Source of the DNA: Candidatus Saccharimonadota bacterium
GTDB lineage: Bacteria > Patescibacteriota > Saccharimonadia > Saccharimonadales > UBA4665
Assembly: GCA_025928155.1 (NCBI GenBank)
Contig: JAICKC010000016.1
Span: 1-33,277, forward strand
DNA length: 33,277 nucleotides
Direction: 5' to 3'
Under the pieces are notes generated by a model, which was not told where the DNA came from, did not search any database, and saw nothing but the letters and a program-made list of their open reading frames with translations. The position numbers and the translations under genes are program-made. Positions 26,865-33,277 of the stretch are shown here, one piece after another. How positions within the stretch are numbered: the stretch's first letter is position 1; each line of letters opens with the position of its first letter.

Positions 26865-28285
26865 TGCGCCGCGTCACCGGACTCCTGGAGCGCCCTAACT
26901 GGCACGACATAGTCACCGGGGAGGGCCTGGTCTACGTCGACACCGAGGTAGGCGGGCAAACCCTGTTCTACTGGCGTGAGGGCGTGGCCTACGAGCTCAC
27001 CGGGCTCGAGATCAAGTTCATCGAGGACGTGTCACGTCGTCTCGTCGAGATGCTAATCGAAGCGGGCGACTACGTCATCGAAAACGGCCTCTTCCACAAG
27101 CTCGGTATCCGACCCCTCGAGGCCAAGGCCATCAAGGAGCTGTGGAAGGACCCCAAGAACGACGAGAACCTCGACAAGCCTGAAGAGTGGGCCCGCCCCG
27201 GCTGGTACACTGCCATGCTCTACGGCAGATTTGACCTTTGCCCGGAGCTCGACGCGTTCGGGAACATCGTGGGGCTCAAGCTCCTCGAGTACAACGCAGA
27301 TACCCCAACCGGGCTCGTCGAGTCGGCCGTATGCCAGTACAACTACGCACTCGCGGCGGGACTCATCGGCGAAGGCACCGGACAATGTAACGAACTCTAC
27401 GAGAGCCTTGTCCTCGGATGGATGTACGAGATCCGTAACATCCGCCGGATCAACGGCCGCAATGTCTCCGTCGTCCACTTCGCGTACTCCTGCCAGGAAT
27501 CGTCTGGCGAGGACGCGTGTAATGTCGGCCTCATGATGGACGCCGCCCGCGAGGCGAGTGAAAACCTAGAAGAGGCCGGCGAACCGGGGTTCAGAGTCCG
27601 GTCCCTGTACATGGACCAGATTGTCCGAGCCGGGACAGTGGACAGCGACGGGAACTACGTCGGGGTACAGTACTTCAGCGCCCCGATCGACCAGAACGAC
27701 CCCGACGGCCCCAAGGAGCCCATCGAGGTCATCTTCAAGCTGTACCCATGGGAATGGCTCGTCCAAGACAAGTTCGGCCAGATAGCCATCGAGAACATGC
27801 TTGAACTCGACGGCACAATCTGGATCGAGCCAATCTGGAAGTTGCTGTGGAGCAACAAGGGGGTCCTCGCGATCCTCTGGGAGGTGTTCAAGGACACCGA
27901 CGACGCAAAGTGGCTGCTCCCAGCCTACTTCGCAGGGGAAGAGCCCGCCGGGTTCAACTCCTACGCCAGGAAGCCGCTTCATGGGCGCGAGGGCAACGGC
28001 ACGACTCTGGTTCGCAACGGCCAGGTGCTCGAGCAGGGACCCACAACGCCCTACAGCGGCGACACCGGCACGGACGGCCCGTACATCCTGCAGGATCTTT
28101 GTACCCTGCCGGAATTCCTGGACGACAACGGCCCGGCACTCCACCCGCTCCTCAGCGTCTGGACCGTGCAAAAGGACCCCGTCGGCCTCGCAATCCGCGA
28201 GAGCCCGAACTGCATCACGAACAACGAGTCATCGTTCGTGACCCACTACATAGTCGACCTACTCCCCGAGCAACAGGAGAGCTAG
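26864..28285 (+). CDS. Glutathionylspermidine-synthase-like ATP-grasp ligase (YgiC/YjfC family)
   Basis: 473 aa. The family ligates a carboxylate to an amine using ATP; in E. coli GspS this joins glutathione to spermidine, but the YgiC/YjfC branch has no proven substrate. Visible: RPNWHDIVTGEGLVY at the N-terminus; YGRFDLC and LLEYNADTPTGLVE, which carry the Arg-x-Asp and Glu-x-Asn residues that bind metal and substrate in GspS; IEVIFKLYPWEWL and a C-terminal NCITNNESSFVTHY. There is no amidase domain. CPR bacteria are not expected to make glutathione, so another small peptide or cell-surface amine is more likely. Very GC-rich third positions suggest acquisition. Confidence 0.85.
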   Translation: MRRVTGLLERPNWHDIVTGEGLVYVDTEVGGQTLFYWREGVAYELTGLEIKFIEDVSRRLVEMLIEAGDYVIENGLFHKLGIRPLEAKAIKELWKDPKNDENLDKPEEWARPGWYTAMLYGRFDLCPELDAFGNIVGLKLLEYNADTPTGLVESAVCQYNYALAAGLIGEGTGQCNELYESLVLGWMYEIRNIRRINGRNVSVVHFAYSCQESSGEDACNVGLMMDAAREASENLEEAGEPGFRVRSLYMDQIVRAGTVDSDGNYVGVQYFSAPIDQNDPDGPKEPIEVIFKLYPWEWLVQDKFGQIAIENMLELDGTIWIEPIWKLLWSNKGVLAILWEVFKDTDDAKWLLPAYFAGEEPAGFNSYARKPLHGREGNGTTLVRNGQVLEQGPTTPYSGDTGTDGPYILQDLCTLPEFLDDNGPALHPLLSVWTVQKDPVGLAIRESPNCITNNESSFVTHYIVDLLPEQQES

Positions 28286-28287
28286 CC

Positions 28288-29235
28288 ATGAACAACGTTC
28301 TCAGCGCCGGCAACGCCGTCGCAGCGGGAATTCACCCGTTCAAGAACCACTACACGCCCGGCGCATTCGCGGCGTTCGCGGTGGTGGCCGTAAGCATCGT
28401 GCTTGTCTGGGCCATGCTCAACCGCGTCACCTCGTACAACGACAACGACGAGATGTTCCAGCGGCAAAACATGGGGTACACCCTGGTCCGCGGCCTGCAG
28501 GTCGTCGGCCTGTGCTACGCCTTGGCCCCGGTCATCTCCTACTCCACCAACCACTGGTGGCAGCAGGCTCTCTGGGCCGCGGTCGACGTCGTCTGGGTCG
28601 TCCTGGCGCTGTTCCTCGTGTCGGAGGTCATCGTGTGGCTGGTCAACCGGACCCACGGCGGCATCGACGTCATCCGGAACCGCAGCGCGCACGTCGGCCT
28701 GGTGACCGGAATGTTCTACCTCGCGTTCGGGCTGGTGCTCGGCGCGACCCTGCCAGGTCCCAGCACGCTGGGTCTGGGGGAGACCTTCCTGGTCAGCTCG
28801 GTGTTCGGCCTGCTCGGCATGGCCTTCATCGCGGGTGTGTACGTCGCGCTGTCGCAGATCCGGTTCTTCCGGTACAGCCGCAACAGTGAGACCGTGCAGT
28901 CGTCGGACGTCCGGTACAACCTGACCAACTACATCATGGACCGTGACTGGGCAGCGACCATCCTGGCCGCAACGCTCGTCTGGGCCTTCGGTGTCGTGAC
29001 CAGCTCGGCGATCGCCGGCGACTTCAATGGCTGGGCCAATGGGATTGTCACCTTCATCGTGGCAGCGCTCATCATGGTCGCGCTGACCATCGGCACCATG
29101 TGGCTCGTGGACCGGTTCATCATCACCCAGGAGACCACCAAGTCCATGATCGAGAAGGGCCTGATTCACCCAGCCCTCGTGATGGCCTTCATCCTCGGTG
29201 GTATGGCCATCTGCGTGAGCTACGTCGTGTCTTAA
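28288..29235 (+). CDS. DUF350 (YjfL-like) membrane protein
   Basis: 315 aa with about eight membrane helices in two similar halves, each of four: one half contains MGYTLVRGLQVVGLCYALAP, the other the equivalent GLIHPALVMAFILGGMAICVS and ITQETTKSMIEKG. This internal duplication is typical of DUF350 proteins. GGAGA precedes the ATG by 8 nt, and the gene starts 2 nt after the ATP-grasp stop. E. coli has the same three families side by side (yjfL, yjfM, yjfC), near a PspA-like gene, pointing to an envelope-related role. Confidence 0.8.
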   Translation: MNNVLSAGNAVAAGIHPFKNHYTPGAFAAFAVVAVSIVLVWAMLNRVTSYNDNDEMFQRQNMGYTLVRGLQVVGLCYALAPVISYSTNHWWQQALWAAVDVVWVVLALFLVSEVIVWLVNRTHGGIDVIRNRSAHVGLVTGMFYLAFGLVLGATLPGPSTLGLGETFLVSSVFGLLGMAFIAGVYVALSQIRFFRYSRNSETVQSSDVRYNLTNYIMDRDWAATILAATLVWAFGVVTSSAIAGDFNGWANGIVTFIVAALIMVALTIGTMWLVDRFIITQETTKSMIEKGLIHPALVMAFILGGMAICVSYVVS

Positions 29236-29279
29236 GACCGACAGCGCCCGCGCGCACACCTCCTCTCAGTTACACTCCC

Positions 29280-29482
29280 CGTTCACGGAGCGCGCTGCTT
29301 TAAGCGCAAGTGAACGACGATAAGCGTCACCGTCCCACAATGACAACTGACGCAGCGGATCGGGAGGAGCCTGGATGGCCCACTTTGAGCTTCCAGCTCC
29401 TCCTCGATTCCGTTGCACCCACTATGAGTGTGACTCATACTGACGAGTGTCGTACGCAGTACGACGACCCATACCTATGGGT
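29280..29482. repeat. Dense stem-loop array in the 330-nt gap 29236-29565
   Basis: No gene seen. Consecutive stems: CGTTCAC/GTGAACG (29280-29316, with inner GCGC pairing); a long one with GGAGGAGC (29363-29370)/GCTCCTCC (29396-29403), extending to about 22 pairs over 29352-29416 with three bulges; ATGAGT-gtg-ACTCAT (29424-29438); GTCGTAC-gca-GTACGAC (29449-29465); ACCCATA-cc-TATGGGT (29467-29482). A sixth overlaps the next promoter. No T-run follows. It could be a structured RNA, a 3' end processing region or a protein-binding array. The plus-strand ORF across it (29310-29648) does not look protein-like. Confidence 0.65.
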
Positions 29483-29527
29483 TCCAAAAGGACGAATGGG
29501 TTTCAAATTACACGCAGCCAAGGGTTG

Positions 29528-29544
29528 TGCTATACTATGTATAG
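29528..29544 (+). promoter_or_regulatory. Extended -10 with overlapping palindrome, glutaredoxin promoter
   Basis: TGCTATACT (29528-29536); the palindrome CTATAC-tat-GTATAG (29530-29544) covers the -10 and the expected start site, so a repressor could block it. The ATG is 29 nt downstream. Confidence 0.5.
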
Positions 29545-29565
29545 TAAGAAAGGCCTACCTGAACC

Positions 29566-29814
29566 ATGGCTCAGAGCAATCCACAAGTTATCATTTACAG
29601 CGCCGCCTGGTGCGCGTTTTGCCACGCCGCCAAAGATTACTTGGATAAAAAGGGTGTGCAGTACACCGACAAAGATGTCGACAGCAGTCCCGCGATCGCC
29701 CAAGAGGCCATGAAAGTCAGCGGCCAGACTGGCATTCCGGTGTTGAACATCAACGGCCAAATCATTATTGGTTTTGACCGCCCACGCATCGACGCCGCGC
29801 TAGCGGCCGTATAA
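29566..29814 (+). CDS. Glutaredoxin-like protein
   Basis: 82 aa thioredoxin-fold disulfide reductase. Active site SAAWCAFCHAAK (Cys-Ala-Phe-Cys, about residues 16-19), and the cis-Pro loop TGIPVLNINGQIIIGF. Length and pattern fit small glutaredoxin/NrdH/mycoredoxin-like proteins; the reductant cannot be told from sequence. Glutathione is not expected in this type of organism, so thioredoxin reductase or another thiol is likely. AAAGG lies 12 nt before the ATG, a bit far. Confidence 0.88.
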   Translation: MAQSNPQVIIYSAAWCAFCHAAKDYLDKKGVQYTDKDVDSSPAIAQEAMKVSGQTGIPVLNINGQIIIGFDRPRIDAALAAV

Positions 29815-29911
29815 AGCTCGATTCTACGAGCCAGCGCCCGCACAGGCCCATGTGAGAAATACCACAGCCTTTCACCACAGCTTGAGCTATGGTAGGTACA
29901 GGAGGATGGCT

Positions 29912-30310
29912 ATGGCGGCCGCAGCACAGGAGCTTTTGGAACCGGAAATTATCCTTGACCCCCACGGAGAATCTTTTGCGGAAGATATTGCAGTTTTGGA
30001 TGTATACCGCGGGCTCGTCCTCGACAATCCAGAGGCGGCACTGCAAGGTTTGAGACGTTTCAAAGCCGGCCAGAGCTCCGACGTGGACACGATGTGGACA
30101 GACCTGACCGGCCGAAAATACGTCTTAGGATACGACTACGCATTCGACGAGCGAACCACCGCGGCCATCAACACCCGCGCCGACGCGGAAATGCCCGGCG
30201 AACAACGGCGAGGAGTGCGGTACCGCACTCTCGCCTGGGAAGTTTTTCTGGGGCTTACCCAGGGCTACCGCAAGCAACTTGCCCAGATTGCGCTGCGTGA
30301 AGCTAGTTAG
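29912..30310 (+). CDS. Hypothetical soluble protein
   Basis: 132 aa, no membrane segment, mixed charge, no motif recognised. Of three in-frame Met codons (29852, 29906, 29912), the last is best placed: AGGAGG lies 6 nt before it. The next gene, cobO-like, starts 24 nt after its stop with its own -10. Confidence 0.55.
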   Translation: MAAAAQELLEPEIILDPHGESFAEDIAVLDVYRGLVLDNPEAALQGLRRFKAGQSSDVDTMWTDLTGRKYVLGYDYAFDERTTAAINTRADAEMPGEQRRGVRYRTLAWEVFLGLTQGYRKQLAQIALREAS

Positions 30311-30319
30311 CACATAGCG

Positions 30320-30325
30320 TACAAT
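30320..30325 (+). promoter_or_regulatory. -10 box of the cobO-like gene
   Basis: TACAAT, 9 nt before the ATG at 30335, with no Shine-Dalgarno between. Leaderless transcript expected. Confidence 0.5.
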
Positions 30326-30334
30326 ACACGCATA

Positions 30335-30904
30335 ATGGCGTTTGAGGATTACCAGACCAAAGAATCGGTGGTAGTTGTATATACCGGCGAGGGCAAGGGC
30401 AAAACCAGTGGCAGTGTGGGCCTCATGGCACGCGCCCTCGGCAATCGTTGGAATGTGGCGTTTATCCAATTTATAAAATACTGGGGCGTGGGCGAGCACG
30501 CCTTCATCCGCGACATTATGCCCTTGTACGGCGACCAGCTGTATTTTTTTAAGGGCGGGAAGGGGTTTTACGACGCCGGCGACATCAGCGAAGCCAATGT
30601 AACGCCCGATCAGCACAAAGCGGCCGCTCTCGAAACCTACGGGCAGGCCCTGCAGTGCGCGACCAATGGCGAATATCGTCTGGTTATCTGCGACGAAATC
30701 AATAATGCCGTGCACGACGGCTTACTACCATTGAGCAAGCTGCGAGAACTCATCGACAAGCGCGCACCCGGCACCAGCCTCTGCCTGACTGGCCGCAATT
30801 TCCCTAAATCGCTTGAGAGTAGGGCCGACATCGTCACCAATATGACCAAAGTCAAACACCACTTCGACGACAAGTTTCTGGCTAACAAGGGGATAGATTT
30901 CTAG
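30335..30904 (+). CDS. cobO: Cob(I)yrinic acid a,c-diamide adenosyltransferase (CobO/BtuR family)
   Basis: 189 aa, near the usual length of about 196. It transfers the adenosyl group from ATP to reduced corrinoids. P-loop VVYTGEGKGKTSGSVGLMA (about residues 14-32), then ARALGNRWNVAFIQFIK, and Walker B LVICDEINNAVHDGLL (about 113-128). The terminal part includes LTGRNFPKSL, the family TGR motif. No other cobalamin gene is in the window. It ends in a CTAG shared with the stop of the WhiB remnant on the other strand. Confidence 0.88.
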   Translation: MAFEDYQTKESVVVVYTGEGKGKTSGSVGLMARALGNRWNVAFIQFIKYWGVGEHAFIRDIMPLYGDQLYFFKGGKGFYDAGDISEANVTPDQHKAAALETYGQALQCATNGEYRLVICDEINNAVHDGLLPLSKLRELIDKRAPGTSLCLTGRNFPKSLESRADIVTNMTKVKHHFDDKFLANKGIDF

Positions 30905-31160
30905 CTTTGCGGAGGCGCTTCAGCACGCATAGCTCGCCGCTGCTCAGTGGTGGTACCGGCCCAAAGCCCATATTCTCTATTCTGGACGGCAAAATCTAGG
31001 CACAGCGCCCGCAAAACTCTTGAGCAACTTGATCGGCTGCGGATTCGGTTTCCGATACAGGAAAGAAGACCTCGCCGTCGGCAGTCCTGCACTCTCCGTC
31101 ACGTATCCAACTACGCATGGGAGTCGCCGCCAATGCTTCGGTAGAAAAACCTTTAGGCAT
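30901..31160 (-). pseudogene. Frameshifted WhiB-like Fe-S regulator
   Basis: On the minus strand ATG 31158-31160 begins MPKGFSTEALAATPMRSWIR, followed by GECRTADGEVFFP and QEFCGRCA, then a TAG (30996-30998): 54 aa. This is the N-terminal half of a WhiB protein: a Trp-Ile, one Cys, the FFP motif, and Cys-x2-Cys. The C-terminal half is in another frame and ends at 30901: LCLDFAVQNREYGLWAGTT, then TEQRRAMRAEAP, which matches the last Cys, the G-x-W-x-G turn and the Arg-rich helix. A loss of about 16 nt between two copies of GCGCTGTGCC would give exactly this. Expected product about 88 aa. TATGAT is 11 nt before the ATG. Confidence 0.75.
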
Positions 31161-31230
31161 ACTCCATTGTTATCATACGGTTACACGTTAGGCAATCTAA
31201 GTAAGCGCCAGAACATCTATCCCGGTACGT

Positions 31231-31236
31231 TATACT
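31231..31236 (+). promoter_or_regulatory. -10 box of the thermonuclease gene
   Basis: TATACT, 7 nt before the ATG at 31244; leaderless transcript expected. It is divergent from the WhiB remnant. Confidence 0.5.
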
Positions 31237-31243
31237 GGCTTGT

Positions 31244-31843
31244 ATGGCACGGAGGCTGCAGCGCAAACACGGCATTAGTTTGCTAGGGCTACTGCTGGTA
31301 CTTGCTGTAGCGATTATGCAAAGCCGAGGTATGCTTGATAAGCCCGAAAACGGCGCGATGACCTCGCAGCCGGGGTTGTACGCTATCAATCATTACATCG
31401 ATGGCGACACCATTTCGGTGAACATAAATGGTGGGAAGCAGGAAGTGCGCTTTATCGGCATCGACACGCCGGAAACCCATAAACCCAACACGCCGGTACA
31501 GTGCTACGGCCCGGCAGCCGCCGCATATACGCAAAACCGCATCAAAGCCGCTGGCGGCAAGGTGCGGCTGGTGAGCGACAACTTAGGCACTGACCGCGAC
31601 CGTTACGACCGCTTGCTGCGCTACGTGTATTTGCCGGACGGCACTAACCTGAACCAGCAGCTCGTGGCGAACGGCTACGCATTTTACTACCCGTATTTTC
31701 CGTTCAGCAAATCGGACGGATTTAATAAAGATGAACAGGCAGCCATCGCCGCACGTAAAGGATTGTGGGGTGCCTGCCACCCTACGCCCAGCGACAACGG
31801 CGGCTACAAAATGGATGAGACCCAGGACAAAGCAAGTAGCTAG
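31244..31843 (+). CDS. Exported thermonuclease (SNase-like)
   Basis: 199 aa. N-terminal membrane anchor or signal (about residues 10-27, GISLLGLLLVLAVAIMQ), then a staphylococcal nuclease domain: YIDGDTISV, VRFIGIDTPETHKP (Arg, Asp and Glu of the catalytic site) and DRYDRLLRYVYL (second catalytic Arg). Two Cys (VQCYG and GACHP) may pair. Such nucleases in small-genome epibionts could degrade external DNA for nucleotides; that use is inference. The stop codon shares CTAG with the stop of the GT2 gene. Confidence 0.92.
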   Translation: MARRLQRKHGISLLGLLLVLAVAIMQSRGMLDKPENGAMTSQPGLYAINHYIDGDTISVNINGGKQEVRFIGIDTPETHKPNTPVQCYGPAAAAYTQNRIKAAGGKVRLVSDNLGTDRDRYDRLLRYVYLPDGTNLNQQLVANGYAFYYPYFPFSKSDGFNKDEQAAIAARKGLWGACHPTPSDNGGYKMDETQDKASS

Positions 31844-32718
31844 TCAACAAACGTCGCGGGATTAACACGGGCGACTAGGTCACCCCGTAGCAGCTGCATC
31901 CAGGAAAACCTTTGGCGAGTCCGGTCGTAACCCTGGTGTAAAACCCGCAGCAACGGATAAAGAGGCACGACGAGCGCCACCAGACACCACATCGAGCGCG
32001 TCCCCAAACCGTGCTGGCCGTAGCTACGTGGGTTGGCTGCGGCATACACATAAAAAGCCTGCCAATCCAGAGCACACTGGCGAGAACCGATGGTCACGTG
32101 TAACCGCTCGTCAAGTATCGCACTGCGCCCCATTTCCCCAAGGTGCACAGCCAGATCGAGATCCTCGTGCAAACCTGCTCGCGCGCACAGCACACTGCGC
32201 ACTCCCAGCCAGGTGCTACGCCGCACCGCCATGTTCGCCCCTTGCAGTGGTACCACGCCAGCATAGAGATGGGCAAAATAGCGCCGAATAAGCCGATCAA
32301 GGTAACTAATCAGTGGTGCCCAAGCGATGTCGCGGTAGCGCACAACGCCTGTCACAGCACTCGCGCCCGTTTCAGCGAAAACTTCTTGCACTGTTTGCAC
32401 CCAGTCTGCTGGTAGGTCAGTATCGGCATCAATACTGCCGATAATAGCGCCGCGCGCCTCGTCAAAGCCGCGCCGGCGGGCGTGCACTACACCTTGGCGA
32501 CCCTCGCGCACCAATCGCACAAATGGGAATTGCGCCGCAATAGCGGCCGTCGTGTCAGTCGAGTTATTATCCACCACAATAACTTCATACGGCCGGACTC
32601 TCTGCTGCGCAACCGCGCGCAAACAGTCTCCGATTCGTTCGGCTTCGTTGTACACTGGAATCACGATGCTGACGCGCAAATTGTTGCGCCCGGTCGTTAC
32701 AAAACTAGGATATGTCAA
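31840..32718 (-). CDS. Family 2 glycosyltransferase
   Basis: GT-A fold enzyme: VSIVIPVYNEAERIGDCL at the N-terminus, VIVVDNNSTDTT (nucleotide-sugar binding), IGSIDADTDLPADW (Asp-x-Asp metal site), QGANMAVRRSTW (acceptor loop) and GLHEDLDLAVHL (catalytic E-D). A hydrophobic segment near the C-terminus (about 235-255) suggests membrane association. The start is unresolved: TTG at 32718 (TATAAT 10 nt upstream) is used here; TTG at 32679 (beginning just before VSIVIP) and GTG at 32760 are alternatives. At 32718 it overlaps the divergent gene by 7 nt. Confidence 0.88.
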   Translation of the reverse strand: MTYPSFVTTGRNNLRVSIVIPVYNEAERIGDCLRAVAQQRVRPYEVIVVDNNSTDTTAAIAAQFPFVRLVREGRQGVVHARRRGFDEARGAIIGSIDADTDLPADWVQTVQEVFAETGASAVTGVVRYRDIAWAPLISYLDRLIRRYFAHLYAGVVPLQGANMAVRRSTWLGVRSVLCARAGLHEDLDLAVHLGEMGRSAILDERLHVTIGSRQCALDWQAFYVYAAANPRSYGQHGLGTRSMWCLVALVVPLYPLLRVLHQGYDRTRQRFSWMQLLRGDLVARVNPATFVD

Positions 32719-33277
32719 ACCACGATCAATTATATACCGTCCAGGGCAAGCGACTTGCACAGACCTTCAGTAAATGGCCAGGACGCTATTGGCGCTTAGG
32801 CTGGTGGCAGAAGGTTATAAGCTGTGTAGTTATTTTAACTACGATCTGTATCCTGGGGATGTATGGCATTGGGCTGTGGTACCAGCACACCCAAAAGAGC
32901 AAACCGCTCGTGCAAGGTGTAAGTTTCATTGCCGATTACGCCAGCTATCTCGGCACCGACCCCCATGCCAGCCTCAGCGCCATTCTGAATGATCTCCACG
33001 TCAAACACCTACGCTTAGTGAGCTACTGGAGCGATATTGAGCCTACGCAGGGGCAGTACGACTTCAGCGAGCTCGACTACGAAATGCAGCAGGCTCAGAC
33101 CCATGGCGTCAAAGTGACGCTGGCCGTTGGACTACGCCAACCGCGCTGGCCGGAGTGCCACCCGCCTACATGGGTTGACACGACCCGGCCGGAGAATACT
33201 TGGGAACCACAGCTTGAGGCCTATATGACCGCGGTTATTAATCGCTACAAAAAGAATCCGGTGCTGGAAAGCTACCA
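32712..33277 (+). CDS. Membrane-anchored glycoside hydrolase, TIM-barrel type, 3' end outside the window
   Basis: 188 codons visible from ATG 32712 (MSNHDQLYTVQGKRLAQ). A hydrophobic anchor lies at about residues 38-58 (ISCVVILTTICILGMYGIG), then an extracytoplasmic domain: GVSFIADYASYLG, LRLVSYWSDIEPTQGQYDF, LDYEMQQAQTHGVKVTLAVG, and RQPRWPECHPPTW. This is the N-terminal part of a (beta/alpha)8 hydrolase of the GH42/GH5/GH10 kind (clan GH-A); the acid/base and nucleophile Glu are beyond the edge, so the family cannot be fixed. TACAAA lies 8 nt before the ATG. With the GT2 gene next to it, it may act on surface or host glycans. Confidence 0.75.
   Translation, partial: MSNHDQLYTVQGKRLAQTFSKWPGRYWRLGWWQKVISCVVILTTICILGMYGIGLWYQHTQKSKPLVQGVSFIADYASYLGTDPHASLSAILNDLHVKHLRLVSYWSDIEPTQGQYDFSELDYEMQQAQTHGVKVTLAVGLRQPRWPECHPPTWVDTTRPENTWEPQLEAYMTAVINRYKKNPVLESY
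32729..32734 (-). promoter_or_regulatory. Consensus -10 for the GT2 gene
   Basis: TATAAT on the minus strand, located inside the 5' coding part of the divergent glycoside hydrolase gene. It supports a start at or downstream of 32718 rather than GTG 32760. Confidence 0.4.

Noticed and set aside
27847-29235. Plus-strand reading of 462 aa running into the DUF350 gene
   Set aside because: The first 147 codons are an out-of-frame reading of the ATP-grasp gene; the true start is ATG 28288 with a GGAGA site.
28282-29259. Long minus-strand ORF (325 aa) opposite the DUF350 gene
   Set aside because: It is the mirror of a GC-rich gene with strong codon bias; composition is His/Asp/Arg-rich and not protein-like, while the plus strand encodes a clear membrane protein.
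29310-29648. 112-aa ORF across the hairpin array and the start of the glutaredoxin-like gene
   Set aside because: Overlaps the clear glutaredoxin frame, needs an alternative start and reads through a stretch of stems; no protein signature.

Overview
The window looks like part of a chromosome from an environmental (soil-type) member of the Candidate Phyla Radiation, most likely a Saccharibacterium (TM7). This is inferred from the gene set, not from a marker gene: there is no rRNA or tRNA here. The signs are a minimal aerobic chain (FAD-linked 2-hydroxyacid oxidase, NDH-2, cytochrome bo3 quinol oxidase) with no complex I, a compact F1Fo-ATPase operon, very tight gene packing, and a WhiB-type gene and other high-GC cargo that could come from actinobacterial hosts. 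GC content is moderate, with visibly more GC-rich coding stretches at 1-622 and about 24.4-29.2 kb.

Layout: 2-622, partial membrane protein. 768-7174 (minus), FAD-linked oxidase followed by cyoA-B-C-D-E. 7193-7950, a structured non-coding region around a 60-aa membrane protein gene. 7953-9164, NDH-2. 9238-12619, a small basic-tailed protein with a GatC-like N-terminus and a UvrD/PcrA-RecB-nuclease-type helicase split by one in-frame TAA. 12687-15253, a small membrane protein, an aquaporin with a histone-like tail and a protein carrying carbonic-anhydrase-like zinc motifs. 15946-23227 (minus), AtpI/Z-like gene then atpB-E-F-H-A-G-(67-aa ORF)-D-(81-aa ORF)-C. 23287-25954 (minus), an exported protein and two paralogous lipoprotein genes in repeated units. 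26391-29235, a lipoprotein, a glutathionylspermidine-synthase-like ATP-grasp enzyme and a DUF350 membrane protein. 29280-29544, a dense run of stem-loops. Then a glutaredoxin-like protein, a small unknown, a CobO-type adenosyltransferase, a frameshifted WhiB-like gene, an exported thermonuclease, a GT2 glycosyltransferase and the start of a membrane-anchored glycoside hydrolase.

Together, the FAD oxidase and NDH-2 would reduce quinone, Cyo would oxidise quinol with oxygen, and the proton gradient would serve the ATP synthase. No quinone biosynthesis gene is visible. Many transcription units begin with a TANNNT box, often preceded by TGN, only 6-11 nt before the start codon and without a Shine-Dalgarno, which suggests widespread leaderless mRNAs; genes inside operons have Shine-Dalgarno sites or overlap their neighbours.

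Most interesting: a decayed WhiB-like regulator at 30901-31160; two small translationally coupled ORFs on either side of atpD; a carbonic-anhydrase-like protein whose Cys/Asp/Arg/His/Cys spacing resembles the carboxysomal class; lipoprotein units with almost identical flanks, a covarying leader hairpin and 11-bp end inverted repeats; and the hairpin array before the glutaredoxin gene.
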